Positions 24,302 through 34,100 of a DNA stretch of 64,000 nucleotides are shown in pieces (position 1 is the stretch's first letter; each line of letters starts with the position of its first letter). The DNA is from Streptomyces sp. NRRL S-1022. Its GTDB lineage: Bacteria; Actinomycetota; Actinomycetes; Streptomycetales; Streptomycetaceae. The notes below the pieces were generated by a model. The model made no database searches. It was not told the origin of the DNA and saw nothing but the letters and a program-made list of their open reading frames with translations. The DNA is taken from positions 124,001 to 188,000 of the forward strand of contig NZ_JOIU01000001.1 in NCBI RefSeq assembly GCF_000720135.1, given 5' to 3'. A program made the translations under genes and the position numbers.

Positions 24302-27166
24302 TCAGCGGTGTACCCCGGGTGTGAGCACGGCCGGAGCTGTCCGGCCGGCGGAGGCGGTCGTGGCGGGCGGGAGCGTCCAGTTCTGCGCACCGGTGCCGTT
24401 GCAGGTGTAGATCTGCAGCTGGGTGCCGTTGGACGTGGCGGAGTCGGGGACGTCCAGGCACTTCCCGGATGCCGGGTTCACGAGCGAACCGGCGGTGCCC
24501 GGCTTCCACTGCTGCGCGCCGGTGCCGTTGCAGCGGTAGAGCTGGACCAGTGTGCCGTTGGCGGTCCCGCTGCTGGTGACGTCCACGCACTTGCCCAGCA
24601 GACGGAGGGTGCTGTCGGAGGCGACCGTGACGTCCTGGGCGTAGGTCTGGTTGCAGCCCCAGGTCTGGATGTGCGTGCCGTCCCCGGTGCCCGAGTCGGA
24701 GACGTCGAGACACAGCTTCCCGGCGCCGCCCGTCACGCCTGAGGTGACCGGCCCGACGCGGGGCACCGCCGGGGTTGCGACGCCACCGCCGTAGGACGGC
24801 GGAGCGGCGGAACCACCGGAGGCCCAGGTCGTGTTGGGCGTGGTGCCGAGCGTGTAGGTGAGGGTGCCGCCGGCGGTGAGGGCCGAGGTGGGCGCGTAGG
24901 CGTTGTTCCAGGCGTCCGCGTTCCAGGTGGCGGACTGGACGTAGGGGGCGTCGTCGGCGGCCCCGTTGCCGTTGATGGTCAGCGTCTTGCCCGAGGGCAG
25001 GGTCACCAGAGCCTGCGGGAAGACCGGCGAGCCGAGGGCCAGGTCGGCCGTGCCCGGAGTCTGTGGGAACATGCCGAGCGCGGACCACACGTACCAGGCG
25101 CTCATCGCGCCGAGGTCGTCGTTGCCGTCGGCCAGCCCGCTCGGGGTGTCGGACCAGATCTGGTTCTGAATGGTCCGGACCGTGCCCTGGGTCCTGTACG
25201 GCGCTCCGGTGTAGTCGTACTCCCACGGCAGCTCGATGCTGGGCTCGTTGCCCACCCACGCGTAGCCCCTGTCACCGGTGAAGCTGCGCAGGACGGTGTC
25301 GAGGTAGTGGTTCATGGCGGTGTTGCCGCCCTTGGCCCGGGCGAGTCCGGCGATGTTGAACGGGATCATGCCGGTGTAGATCCACGAATCGCCTTCGACC
25401 ATGTTCGTCCCGCTGGTGGGGTCGAACCCGCCGGTCCACGTCCCGTTCGCGTTACGGGGCTCCACGAAGCCGGACGCGGGGTTGAGGACGTTGTGCCAGT
25501 TCTGCGCCCGGGCGGCGTACGTCTTCTGGTCGGCGCTGTCACCGAGGGCGCCGGCGAGCGCGGACAGGGCGAAGTCCGCGGTGTTGTACTCCAGCGTCGT
25601 GGCGACCGGCCCGTAGAAGTTGCAGCAGCCGTAGCTGCCGTCGTGCGGCAACCAGCCGGGGGAGTCCAGGTAGTTCAGTCCCGGCCGGTCGTTGTTGGTC
25701 TTCGACGCCTGGGCGACCAGCCCTCGAAGTGTCTGCGCTGTGTCGAACTGGCGGGCGCCGAACGCGTAGTAGTCGGCGAGGATGGCGGCGGCCGGGTCAC
25801 CGACCATCACGTAGGACTCGCCGTTGTACTCCGACCACTTGGGGAAGAGGCCGGTCTGGAGGTAGTCGTCGAGCATGGACTGCGCCGTGTCGGAGGCCAC
25901 CTCCGGGTCGACCAGCGCCTCCAGTTGCGCCTGCGAGCGGTAGATGTCCCACCCGGAGTAGTTGCCGTAGACGGCCTGGTGACCGGAGTCGACGGTGTGC
26001 GTACGACCGTCGAAGCCCGCGTACTGCCCATTGGTGTCGCTGACGACGTTCGGGTGCAGCAGCGAGTGGTACAGCGCCGTGTAGAACATCTGCTGGTGCG
26101 CCGCGGTGCCGCCACCGATCCGGATCCTGCCCAGTTCCGCGTTCCACGCGTTCTGGGCGGCGCCGCGGGTGGCGTCGAAGTCCCAGCCGGGGTTTTCCGC
26201 GGCCCGGTTGGCGGTGGCGTTGGCGACGGAGACGTAGCTGATGCCGACCTTTGCCTGCACGATCGGGTGGGCGGTCGCGTCGAAGGTCACGTACCCGTTC
26301 TGAGCCGCGGCCCGGGGGGTTTCCGCGGCGGCCCCGGAGCGGGCCCTGCCGGGAGCCGGGGCCGGACTGCCGTGCAGAACCGGCTTGTTGGGCGTCTCCG
26401 CGGTGTTCTGGCCGGCGCCGTGGACGGTCGGCCGGCGGAGGGTGGACGTGGCCGCGGGGGCGCCGCTGCTCTTGAACGGCTGGTCGAAGACCATGTCGAA
26501 GTAGACGGTGTAGGTGTTGCCCGCCCCGCAGAAGCGCCCGCTGGTGACCTGCCCGCTCACCTCGGTGGGCGAGACCACGGTGAACTGGGTGTTTGTGGCG
26601 CCGTTCTGGCTGCCCGTCAGCTTGAAGACTAGGTTGGCCTGCGTGGTCGAGGGGAAGGTGAAGCGCGCCATGCCGCTGCGCTCGGTGGCGGTCAGCTCGG
26701 TGGTGACCTTGTTGTCCAGCGCCACCTTGTAGGTGCCGGCGGATGCACTCTCGTCGGCGTGCGAGAAGTTTTCGGTCGCCGAGGTGCTCACGGCGCCGAT
26801 CGTCGGGAGCACCGGGACGTCACCGGCGGCGCCGCAGCCCGGTCCCGCGATGTGGGTCAGGCTGAAGCCGGTGATCGACTTGTCGTTGTACTCGTAACCG
26901 CCGCCCGGAGGCCGTGAGGGAGTGTCGGGGCTCCACTGCACCATGCCGAACGGAACGTCGGCGCCGGGAAAGTCGTTGGCCTCGTTCGACGTCCCGATGA
27001 ACGGGTTGACGAGCGTGGCGGGGGCGGTCACCAGGGACGCTGAGGCGGGCACCGCCGCTGCGGCGGGCGCGGCGAGGACGGTCGCGGCGAGGACGGTCGC
27101 GGCGAGGGCGGTCGCCGCCAGCAGCCCGGTGCCCAGGGCGACGGGTGGACGGGGTGTGGGTCTCAT
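24302..27166 (-). CDS. Secreted GH92 alpha-mannosidase with C-terminal ricin-type lectin domain
   Basis: 954 residues from ATG 27166 (AGGAG upstream). The signal peptide contains LAATVLAATVLAAPAAAA. The catalytic module (about residues 45-780) starts with VNPFIGTSNEANDFPGADVP, the usual opening of GH92 enzymes, and carries SGWDIYRSQAQLEAL, WIYTGMIPFNIAGLA and DDLGAMSAWYVWSALGMFP; the last holds the catalytic acidic residues typical of these calcium-dependent exo-alpha-mannosidases. Residues about 815-935 form a beta-trefoil ricin/CBM13 domain with CNGTGAQQW and CNGTGAQNW repeats that binds sugar. It trims alpha-mannosides outside the cell, for example on yeast mannan or N-glycans. A palindromic operator lies 87 bases upstream. 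Confidence 0.92.
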   Translation of the reverse strand: MRPTPRPPVALGTGLLAATALAATVLAATVLAAPAAAAVPASASLVTAPATLVNPFIGTSNEANDFPGADVPFGMVQWSPDTPSRPPGGGYEYNDKSITGFSLTHIAGPGCGAAGDVPVLPTIGAVSTSATENFSHADESASAGTYKVALDNKVTTELTATERSGMARFTFPSTTQANLVFKLTGSQNGATNTQFTVVSPTEVSGQVTSGRFCGAGNTYTVYFDMVFDQPFKSSGAPAATSTLRRPTVHGAGQNTAETPNKPVLHGSPAPAPGRARSGAAAETPRAAAQNGYVTFDATAHPIVQAKVGISYVSVANATANRAAENPGWDFDATRGAAQNAWNAELGRIRIGGGTAAHQQMFYTALYHSLLHPNVVSDTNGQYAGFDGRTHTVDSGHQAVYGNYSGWDIYRSQAQLEALVDPEVASDTAQSMLDDYLQTGLFPKWSEYNGESYVMVGDPAAAILADYYAFGARQFDTAQTLRGLVAQASKTNNDRPGLNYLDSPGWLPHDGSYGCCNFYGPVATTLEYNTADFALSALAGALGDSADQKTYAARAQNWHNVLNPASGFVEPRNANGTWTGGFDPTSGTNMVEGDSWIYTGMIPFNIAGLARAKGGNTAMNHYLDTVLRSFTGDRGYAWVGNEPSIELPWEYDYTGAPYRTQGTVRTIQNQIWSDTPSGLADGNDDLGAMSAWYVWSALGMFPQTPGTADLALGSPVFPQALVTLPSGKTLTINGNGAADDAPYVQSATWNADAWNNAYAPTSALTAGGTLTYTLGTTPNTTWASGGSAAPPSYGGGVATPAVPRVGPVTSGVTGGAGKLCLDVSDSGTGDGTHIQTWGCNQTYAQDVTVASDSTLRLLGKCVDVTSSGTANGTLVQLYRCNGTGAQQWKPGTAGSLVNPASGKCLDVPDSATSNGTQLQIYTCNGTGAQNWTLPPATTASAGRTAPAVLTPGVHR

Positions 27167-27252
27167 GTCCGTCGTTGCTCCTTGTGCTCGTGTCCACCTG
27201 GTCCTCCTCGGACCGGCGGGCGGCGTTCGGAACGGGGCTGTGCCGAGGCCCT

Positions 27253-27264
27253 GACAACGTTGTC
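27253..27264. promoter_or_regulatory. LacI-type operator upstream of the GH92 gene
   Basis: Perfect 12-base palindrome GACAACGTTGTC, 87 bases upstream of the mannosidase start on the minus strand. The CG-centred palindrome is typical for LacI-family sugar repressors in Streptomyces. It differs from the fructan operators at 52004-53248, so a different repressor outside the window is likely. Confidence 0.6.
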
Positions 27265-27645
27265 CGAGGACCGTCAGCCGAGTGTCGACACGAGACGGCG
27301 GATCGTGGTGTGTTCGGCGCACGGCGGAACGGTCGGAGATGCCGGAGCAAGGGCGCGTGCTTCCCGGGACGGTAGAGCGGTTTGCAGGTTCACGTCAACC
27401 AGGCATCCCTGGCGGGTGTGGGCGCGGGTGCCGGGCGCAGGGAAGCGAGCGGCGAGCGCCGGCCTTTCTCCACCGCGCGGACGTTAGGAACAGTTCGGGT
27501 GTCTCAGGGCAGGGGCTGTCTCAACGGACCGGCTGTCGCTGCATCGCGCTGACAGTGGGGATCTTGTACGCAGCTGTCTCATGAAGCGCCGACAAGCGTT
27601 GCCGCAGCTGACGATGGAGCAAGCCCACCAGCACCGAGGCCGTGT
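27265..27645. other. Intergenic region with a possible gene tail
   Basis: About 380 bases. A minus-strand frame between about 27521 and 27640 reads VLVGLLHRQLRQRLSALHE then TAAYKIPTVSAMQRQPVR and stops; it looks protein-like but is in another frame than the caspase gene and has no start. It may be a transposase scrap. The rest shows nothing recognisable. Confidence 0.35.
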
Positions 27646-28953
27646 TTAGCGCAGCCGTGGGTCCATCTCCAGTAGCTGTTGGTCGGTGCGGTAGATGCCG
27701 CCGGCGAAGTGTTCGATCGCCGAGCGCAGGCGCAAGGGGTCGGCGCCGTAGGTACCCAGCATTCCCGCGATGACGTAGTGCCGGTCCGGGAGACGTTGGT
27801 TGAGCTTCTTGTGGAACCCTGGCGGCCGCGGAGCGTCGGCCTTGAGCCGCACGATGAGCACGTTGGGGATCGCTACCGTCCCCGGCGCCCTGCGCAGTAC
27901 CCCCACGCACTCGATGTGCGGCCACGGCACGTGAGCCGTACGCGTGCCGTGCTCGGTCCGTAATCCGTCCCCGTCGACGACGAGGTCGTAGTGGACACCT
28001 CTTCGGCGGAGATTCACAAGGAGGACCGGACCGACGAAGAGCGCTATAGCGGCAGCGACGATCAGGGTCGCGCGCCATCCACCGAACAGCGTCATCACCG
28101 CAATGCTGACAGTAATCAGCAGGACACCCTTGATGGTGTTGCGTCTGGTTGGCGGGTCGGACGGCGGCTCACGGAAACGGATCTCTCCCTCGCTGCCGGT
28201 CGGCGGCCCTGCGTGCGGCTGGAAGGGGCCGCGGACGAGGGCGACTTCCCCGGCGGCGTTGACGGAGCGCCGCTGCGGCCGCGGCAGCCCCATCCCGTGC
28301 ATCACGCTGTCGACGTGCTGGTGGACGGCATCCAGAGTGAGCGGCTCGGGCTGGCTCAACGCATCCAGCAGGGCGGCGGTGAAGGCGGTGTGACGTTGAC
28401 CGGGCGGTGCGTGGGAGGGGGCGGTGGCCGTGGTGGAGGTGAGGGTGTAGGTGCCGCTCACGTCGAGTTGCGCCGACAGCAGGCTGCCCGATTCGGTCAT
28501 GGCAGCCACTGCGCGGCCGGAGAAGCAGCAGTCCAGCACCAGGACCCGCAGACGTGCACGGGCCCGGCCGAGGTAGCGCTTGACCAGGTCGGCCGGGACA
28601 CCGGTGAAGCCGACGTGACCGGGATCCGTGGAGGACAGCGCAAGATGGAGCAGCCCGTCCTCGTCCAGGAGCCCGTGTCCGGCGTAGTAGACGAGCAGCA
28701 GGTCCTCCGCCTCGCGTGCCGCTTGGGCGAGTGCCATACCGACGCTGCGGTGATCGGCCGGATCGGCCAGCACCCGGCAGTGTTCCGGCGGCAGAACGCC
28801 GTTCGTCTGATCGGTGAGCGCGGAGCGAAGGTCCGCGAGGTTGGCGCCCACGGCGGGAATCGCGGGCAGATCAATGTCGGTGAAATCGCTGCACCCGATG
28901 AGGACCGCCCGGGAAGCGGCACCGTCAGGGAAACGCGGCGCGCTCTGCCTCAC
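27646..28953 (-). CDS. Caspase-like (C14) protease with transmembrane segment and PH-like tail
   Basis: 435 residues. The N-terminal 225 residues form a caspase domain: AVLIGCSDF opens it, VYYAGHG gives catalytic His93, and LDCCFSG gives Cys143 as nucleophile, with LTSTTATA as the usual downstream strand. A linker leads to two hydrophobic stretches (about 272-312: KGVLLITVSIAVMTLF and LIVAAAIALFVGPVLL), then a basic RRRG stop-transfer and a beta-rich C-terminal domain (HYDLVVDGDGLRTEHG onward) that resembles bacterial PH-like domains. It should be an inner-membrane protease cleaving after Arg/Lys or Asp. Its start overlaps the EACC1 gene by 4 bases, so the protease is translationally coupled to that adaptor. 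Confidence 0.88.
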   Translation of the reverse strand: MRQSAPRFPDGAASRAVLIGCSDFTDIDLPAIPAVGANLADLRSALTDQTNGVLPPEHCRVLADPADHRSVGMALAQAAREAEDLLLVYYAGHGLLDEDGLLHLALSSTDPGHVGFTGVPADLVKRYLGRARARLRVLVLDCCFSGRAVAAMTESGSLLSAQLDVSGTYTLTSTTATAPSHAPPGQRHTAFTAALLDALSQPEPLTLDAVHQHVDSVMHGMGLPRPQRRSVNAAGEVALVRGPFQPHAGPPTGSEGEIRFREPPSDPPTRRNTIKGVLLITVSIAVMTLFGGWRATLIVAAAIALFVGPVLLVNLRRRGVHYDLVVDGDGLRTEHGTRTAHVPWPHIECVGVLRRAPGTVAIPNVLIVRLKADAPRPPGFHKKLNQRLPDRHYVIAGMLGTYGADPLRLRSAIEHFAGGIYRTDQQLLEMDPRLR

Positions 28954-29354
28954 TCCTCCCCGCCCTCCAGCAGGCGCCCGACCGCACCGATCACCGCCTG
29001 CGCATCGCTGGTCCGGCGGACCTCCACGGTGACCTCCCGCCCATCGCCGCGGCTAACGTGCACGGTGACGTCCGCACGGCGTTGCACCAGCCACGTCGAC
29101 ACGGACCGGGCCAGCACCGCTCCCGCTCCGCCGGAGCCCAGCGCCACCGCCAGCACGTCCAGCGCGGCCCCCATCTGCCCCGGCTGCGGCGTCCGGGCCA
29201 GCAGCTCCACCCGGCCGCGCAGCGCCTCTTCCGCAGCCAGCCAATCCCGCAGCGACACCAGATGCGTCTCTGCCTCCACACCCGGCTCAGCCGAAACCTG
29301 CACCCTCAAAGTGCAGCGTGTAGACGGCGTTCGGCTGTCCTCGCATTTCTCCAT
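28950..29354 (-). CDS. EACC1-type effector-associated protein
   Basis: 134 residues from ATG 29354. The pattern SLRDWLAAEEALRGRVELLA, then GQMGAALDVLAVALGSGGAG, VLARSVSTWLVQRRADVTV and a final strand VTVEVRRTSDAQA is that of the effector-associated constant component 1 family, described by comparative genomics as an adaptor in actinobacterial conflict systems with caspase-like or trypsin-like effectors. The hydrophobic, glycine-rich centre could insert in or lie on the membrane. It overlaps the caspase start by 4 bases and follows the sigma factor by 77 bases. Confidence 0.8.
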   Translation of the reverse strand: MEKCEDSRTPSTRCTLRVQVSAEPGVEAETHLVSLRDWLAAEEALRGRVELLARTPQPGQMGAALDVLAVALGSGGAGAVLARSVSTWLVQRRADVTVHVSRGDGREVTVEVRRTSDAQAVIGAVGRLLEGGEE

Positions 29355-29431
29355 GGGACCATGGTGCCAACAGCGGCGGCTGAACACCCCAGCCGCCTCG
29401 CATCCGTTGGCGCTGCGGTGCGGCCCCTGCA

Positions 29432-29998
29432 TCAGCGTGCCCGGCGGCTGGCCGGTGGGCATCCACGGACGGCGGCTGACGCCGAAGCGGAGTCGGGGTC
29501 GCGGCGCTGCCACTCCTGACGGAGCCGAGTAAGCGCACGGTGCAGAGTGCTCTTGACTGTGCCGGGAGCCATGCCGAGGGCGGCGGCCGTCTCGTCGGTG
29601 GACATCTGCTCCCAGTACCGCAGCACCACGACGCTGCGCTGCTGCGGCGCCAGCACTCGCATGATGTCCATCAGCAGCCCGCGGTCGGCGTGCTGTTCGG
29701 CGGAGTCCTCAACACTCGCGTCCGGCAGCTGTGAGGTGGGGAGTTCCTGAAGTTTACGGGCCCGCCACCACTCAGTACGAGTGTTGATCATGACGCGGCG
29801 CAGGTAGCCGTCGGCGAGCTGCTTGTCCGCTATGAGGTCCCACCGGCCGTACATGCGTAACAACGCGGTCTGCAGCAGATCCTGGGCTTCGAGCGGGTCG
29901 CCGACCAGGCGGCGCGCGCTGCGCAGCAGAGCATCGTGCCTCGTACGGACGTACTCCTCGAATTCCAGCACCTCGCCAGGGCGCTCGCGCACAATCAC
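29432..29998 (-). CDS. SigE-type ECF RNA polymerase sigma factor
   Basis: 188 residues from GTG 29998 (GGAAGGGAA upstream; GTG 29992 is possible). Region 2 is FEEYVRTRHDALLRSARRLV and LQTALLRMYGRWDLI, region 4 is LAPQQRSVVVLRYWEQMSTD and GMAPGTVKSTLHRALTRL. This is the Streptomyces SigE-family ECF group, which normally lacks a classic anti-sigma gene next to it. On the same strand and 77 bases ahead of the EACC1-caspase pair, it probably belongs to the same transcript. That raises the possibility that the protease module regulates, or is regulated by, this sigma factor. Confidence 0.88.
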   Translation of the reverse strand: MIVRERPGEVLEFEEYVRTRHDALLRSARRLVGDPLEAQDLLQTALLRMYGRWDLIADKQLADGYLRRVMINTRTEWWRARKLQELPTSQLPDASVEDSAEQHADRGLLMDIMRVLAPQQRSVVVLRYWEQMSTDETAAALGMAPGTVKSTLHRALTRLRQEWQRRDPDSASASAAVRGCPPASRRAR

Positions 29999-30295
29999 GT
30001 GTGGTGTTCCCTTCCGAACGTGGAGGTGAGCGGTCGGCTTCTTGCACCTGCCGTTGCTGCCCGCCTCCTGTACATGGACGGCATCGTGGGCTCGGTGCGT
30101 CGGCTTGGATGCCCCGCTGCGAGTGCCGCCCGCGCGTGGCCTGGCCGAGAGCGGGTTCATACCGTTGTGTTCCGGACGCAGGGCTGGGGTTGTGCTTGCT
30201 TGAGGGGCGTTGGGTCGTCGGCCGCTGCTGACATGCACGGCCTCGCACCTCAGGAATCGGTGTCTGACCCGCTCATGCGGTGCCGCCTGCGCGTA

Positions 30296-30336
30296 GTGGT
30301 GGGGTCTGTGGTCGGTCTGATCACAGACCCCACCAC
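30296..30336 (-). terminator. Strong hairpin terminator
   Basis: Perfect 15-base stem GTGGTGGGGTCTGTG (30296-30310) and CACAGACCCCACCAC (30322-30336), loop of 11 bases. It lies 28 bases beyond the stop of the small secreted protein gene on the minus strand and shields the sigma factor operon from it. Confidence 0.8.
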
Positions 30337-30364
30337 GGGTTGGGCCGCGGCCCTTACGGCCTTT

Positions 30365-30817
30365 CTACCGGCCCGCCCACGCCTCAACCACGGTGGTCTT
30401 CACGCCCTTGAGGATGAGCTTGAGGGTCTCACCGTTCTGGTAAGCCACAACAGGCGTGTGGTGCCTGTCGCCGTCGCACCAGCCGGTCTTGCTCTTCTTT
30501 GCACCCGTGTCCAGGTTCCAGACCGTCAGCTTGACCTCGGCGTCGGCGTCGCCCGTGCAGCTGAAGACACCTCGGGCCTCCCGTGTTCCGTTGGGCGCGC
30601 GGTAGCCCTGGGAGACCCACTTGTGATGCGACTGCATGTAATCCCGGCCGATGGTGGACTGCCACACCTTCGTCCAACTGGTCTGGGCCGAGACGGTGTC
30701 CGTGGGTGTGCCGGTCGCTGCGGTGGCCGCCGGGGCCGTGAGGGCCGACCCCGAGGCCACTGCCGCCGCGCACATGACGGAGGCGATGGCGAGGGCGGAG
30801 CGCCTGCGTGTGTTCAT
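30365..30817 (-). CDS. Small secreted protein of unknown function
   Basis: 150 residues from ATG 30817 (AAAGGAA upstream). A Sec signal peptide (LAIASVMCAAAVASGSALTA, cleavage near TAAT, residue 34) is followed by a 115-residue mature domain with SWTKVWQSTIGRDYMQSHHK, two cysteines in VFSCTGDADAEVKLTV and KTGWCDGDRHHTPVV, and YQNGETLKLILKG. The alternating hydrophobic pattern suggests a small beta sandwich. No family recognised. It lies between the sigma/EACC1/caspase operon and the nSTAND1 gene and is ended by its own terminator. Confidence 0.72.
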   Translation of the reverse strand: MNTRRRSALAIASVMCAAAVASGSALTAPAATAATGTPTDTVSAQTSWTKVWQSTIGRDYMQSHHKWVSQGYRAPNGTREARGVFSCTGDADAEVKLTVWNLDTGAKKSKTGWCDGDRHHTPVVAYQNGETLKLILKGVKTTVVEAWAGR

Positions 30818-31104
30818 GATGAGCGTTCCTTTCGAATGAGTGGAGGTGTGAAGACCGGCCCGCTGCACCGCGTGTGGTGGTGGCGCGACCGGTGTCTGAC
30901 ATCGAGTTCAGCGGGTCGGGAATTGAATGGGCAGCCGGTTCTGCCGCCCTGAACAATGGACTCGCTGCAGGTCACGGCCATGGCGTTGCGGCGGTGGCCA
31001 AAGCAGACGCTTTCGGATTGCGCTCCTGCCAGGGGGTTGCGTACCTTGTCCGGCCTTGCGCCGCGTCCACGGGGGAAGCGGTCGGCTGGAGGGGTGAGCT
31101 GTCG

Positions 31105-34100
31105 ATGGCGGGACGTCCGGAGAGTCCACTCGATCCCAGCACCGGGCCGGTGGCACGGTTCGCGGCCGAGTTACGCAAACTCCGTGCGGAAGCCGGAAGC
31201 CCGACCTACCGGGTGATGGCGCAGCGCGCGGGTCAGGGGACAAGCACCCTGTCGCAAGCCGCCAGCGGTGAGCGGCTGCCGACCCTGCCCGTCGCGCTGG
31301 CCTACGTCGGGGCGTGCGGCGGCGATCCGGAGGAGTGGGAGGAGCGTTGGCGGCAGGCGGCCGCTGAAGTAGCAGCGGAGCCCCGAACCGAGGATGAGGA
31401 TGCCGAGCCTCCGTACCGGGGTCTGGCCCGGTTCGAGCCGGGCGACGCCGATCTGTTCTTCGGCCGCGATAGGCTCACCGACCGCCTGGTCGAGCTGACC
31501 CGTGTCCGTCGGTTCACCGCGGTGTTCGGCCCGTCGGGCAGCGGCAAGTCCTCTCTACTGCGCGCTGGCCTCATCCCCCGCCTCCGCACCCCGGACCAGG
31601 CCAACCCACAGCCAGCCGCGCTACGCGTCCTCACCCCCGGCGAGCACCCCCTGCGCACCCACGAGCAGCGACTGACCCCGAAGGACGGCGACGGGGACAC
31701 GTGGCTGATCGTGGACCAGTTCGAAGAGCTCTACACCCTCTGCCACGACCTGGAGGAGCGCGACCAGTTCATCGACCAGCTCCTGACGGCCACCAACCCG
31801 GCCAGCCGGCTGCGCGTGGTCATCGCCGTGCGCGCCGACTTCCTCGGTCGGTGTGCCCAGCACCCGCGGCTGACGGCCGCGCTGCAGGAGGCCACCGTGT
31901 TGGCCGGCCCGATGAGCCGTGACGAGTTGCGCGAGGCCATCGTCAAACCCGCCCAGACCGCCGGGCTGATCGTCGAACGCACCCTGACCACGCGCATCGT
32001 CGAGGAGGTGGAGGGCGAACCTGGCGCCCTGCCGCTGATGTCCCACGCCCTGCTGGAGACCTGGCGGCGCCGCAAGGGCCGAGTCCTCACCGCTGAGGCC
32101 TACGACGCGGCCGGAGGTCTCAGCGGCGCCATCGCCCGCACCGCCGAGAACGTCTACACGCATCTGACCCCGTCCCAGGCCGACCTCGCCCGCCGTATCC
32201 TGCTCCGCCTCATCACCCCCGGCGAGGGAACCCCCGACACGCGCCGGCCCGCCCCTCGCACAGAACTCGACTTCGGCGACCCCAGCGACACAGCCACCGT
32301 CCTCGAACACCTGGCCCGCGCCCGCCTGCTCACCCTCGAGCACGACACCGTCAACCTCGCCCACGAGGCCCTCATCGCCGCATGGCCCCGACTGCAAGCC
32401 TGGATCAACGAAGCGCGCGACCGCCTGCGCCTGCACCGCCAGCTCACCGAAGCCGCACGAACCTGGTACAACCTCAACCAAGACCCAGGCGCGCTGTACC
32501 GGGGAACCATGCTGGCCGCCGCAGAGGAAGCGTTCGCCGATCCCGGTCGGCGCCGCGCCCTGAACACCGCCGAGGCCAAGTTCCTCACCGCCAGCCTCGA
32601 TGCCCGGGCTGGAGAACGCCGGGCCACTGCCCGCACCACACGGCGCCTGCGCACGCTCGTGGCCGCTCTGAGCGCACTACTCCTCGTCGCCCTCGCGGCC
32701 GCAGGCGTGGCCCTGAAACAGCGGGCGGCGGCGAACGCCGAGCGGACCACGGCGGTGGCCCGGCAGATCGCGGCGGAAGCGGACCAGTTACGGGGGACCG
32801 ACGTGCCCGCCCAGACACAGGACGTGGCGCTAGCGGCCCTGCTGGATGTGACGTCGTACCGGATGCGCGACAGCGCGCGCACCTACACGAGCCTGGTACA
32901 GGCGGCGAACTCCGCGCTGTTCAAGGACGTGCCTGAGCAGGACCGGGCAACACCTGGCCCAGGCGCCGTGTCCGAGGGCACCCCGCGGCTGGCACACGAC
33001 ACACACCGGCACACCCTGGCCGCGGTCGGGGACGACGGGAACGTGCGGCTATGGGACACCACCCACTTCACGCACCCCAGACGCGTCGGACGGACCCTGC
33101 CGGGCAGCGACGTGGCCATGACCCCCGACGGGCACGTGCTGGCCATCGGGATTTATTCCGGCGTCCAGCTGTGGAACATCGCAGACCCGGCGGACCCCGC
33201 GCCGCTTGGCAGTATTCCCACATCCGGTGACACCAACTGGATGGAGCTGGCCTTCGGAAACGACGGTCACCTGCTCGCGGTCGGTACCGACAGCACCGCC
33301 CTGTGGGATGTCACCGACCCCCGGAAACCGCAACGCCTGGCTGCATCCCTGCCCGGAAACGTGGTGGCTTTCAGCCCCAGCCGGAAGGTCATGGCCACGG
33401 CCGACTCAGGCAACGGCACAGTACGCCTCTGGGACACCTCGCACCGGACGCGCCCGGCTGCCCTCGGGCTGCTGCGCACCCGCTCGGACAAGGAGACCAT
33501 CCTGGTGTTCAGCCCCGACGGGCGGTATCTCGCCACGAACGGCAGCGAGGCCGACCAAGTGCCGCTGTGGGACGTCAGCAGACCGGACCGGCCCACCTCC
33601 TCCGACATCGTGCTCGGCACGTCCGACGGCACGGAAGCAGGGGCGGCGTCCTACAGTCCCGACGGCCGGGTCGTCGCGGTCAGCGGAGGGAATGGCATCC
33701 AGCTCTGGAACATCGACGCCGGCCTGAGCGCGCCGCTGGGGAGAGCGCTTGGGCAACGCTCGCCGACGGGGATCACCACGCTGTTCGCTCCCGACGGACG
33801 CAGTCTGATCGCCGCCGGCGGGGCACTGCGGATCTGGAGCCTGCCGCCGGGCGTGCTGCTCGGTTGCGCAACCTCGAGCACGACCGGATTCTCCCCGGAC
33901 GGGCGGACCATGGCGACGGCCTGCACCGACGGCGAGCCCGTGCGGCTGTGGGACGTTGCCGACCCCGGAGTCCCCCGTCTGCTGCCGGGCACGCTTGCCC
34001 CGGGCACCGCCGCGCAATTCGCCCCGCACCGACACCTGCTCGCCGTCACTGCATCTGACGGCGGGGTCCGGCTCTACGACGTGACCGACCCGGCACGGCC

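Noticed and set aside
25307..26632. A 441-codon plus-strand frame opposite the GH92 gene
   Set aside because: Antisense shadow with low-complexity Arg/Gly/Val text and no ribosome binding site; the GH92 frame has conserved motifs throughout.
27991..29532. A 513-codon plus-strand frame opposite caspase and EACC1 genes
   Set aside because: Shadow; the two minus-strand genes have recognised domains and a coupled start/stop.
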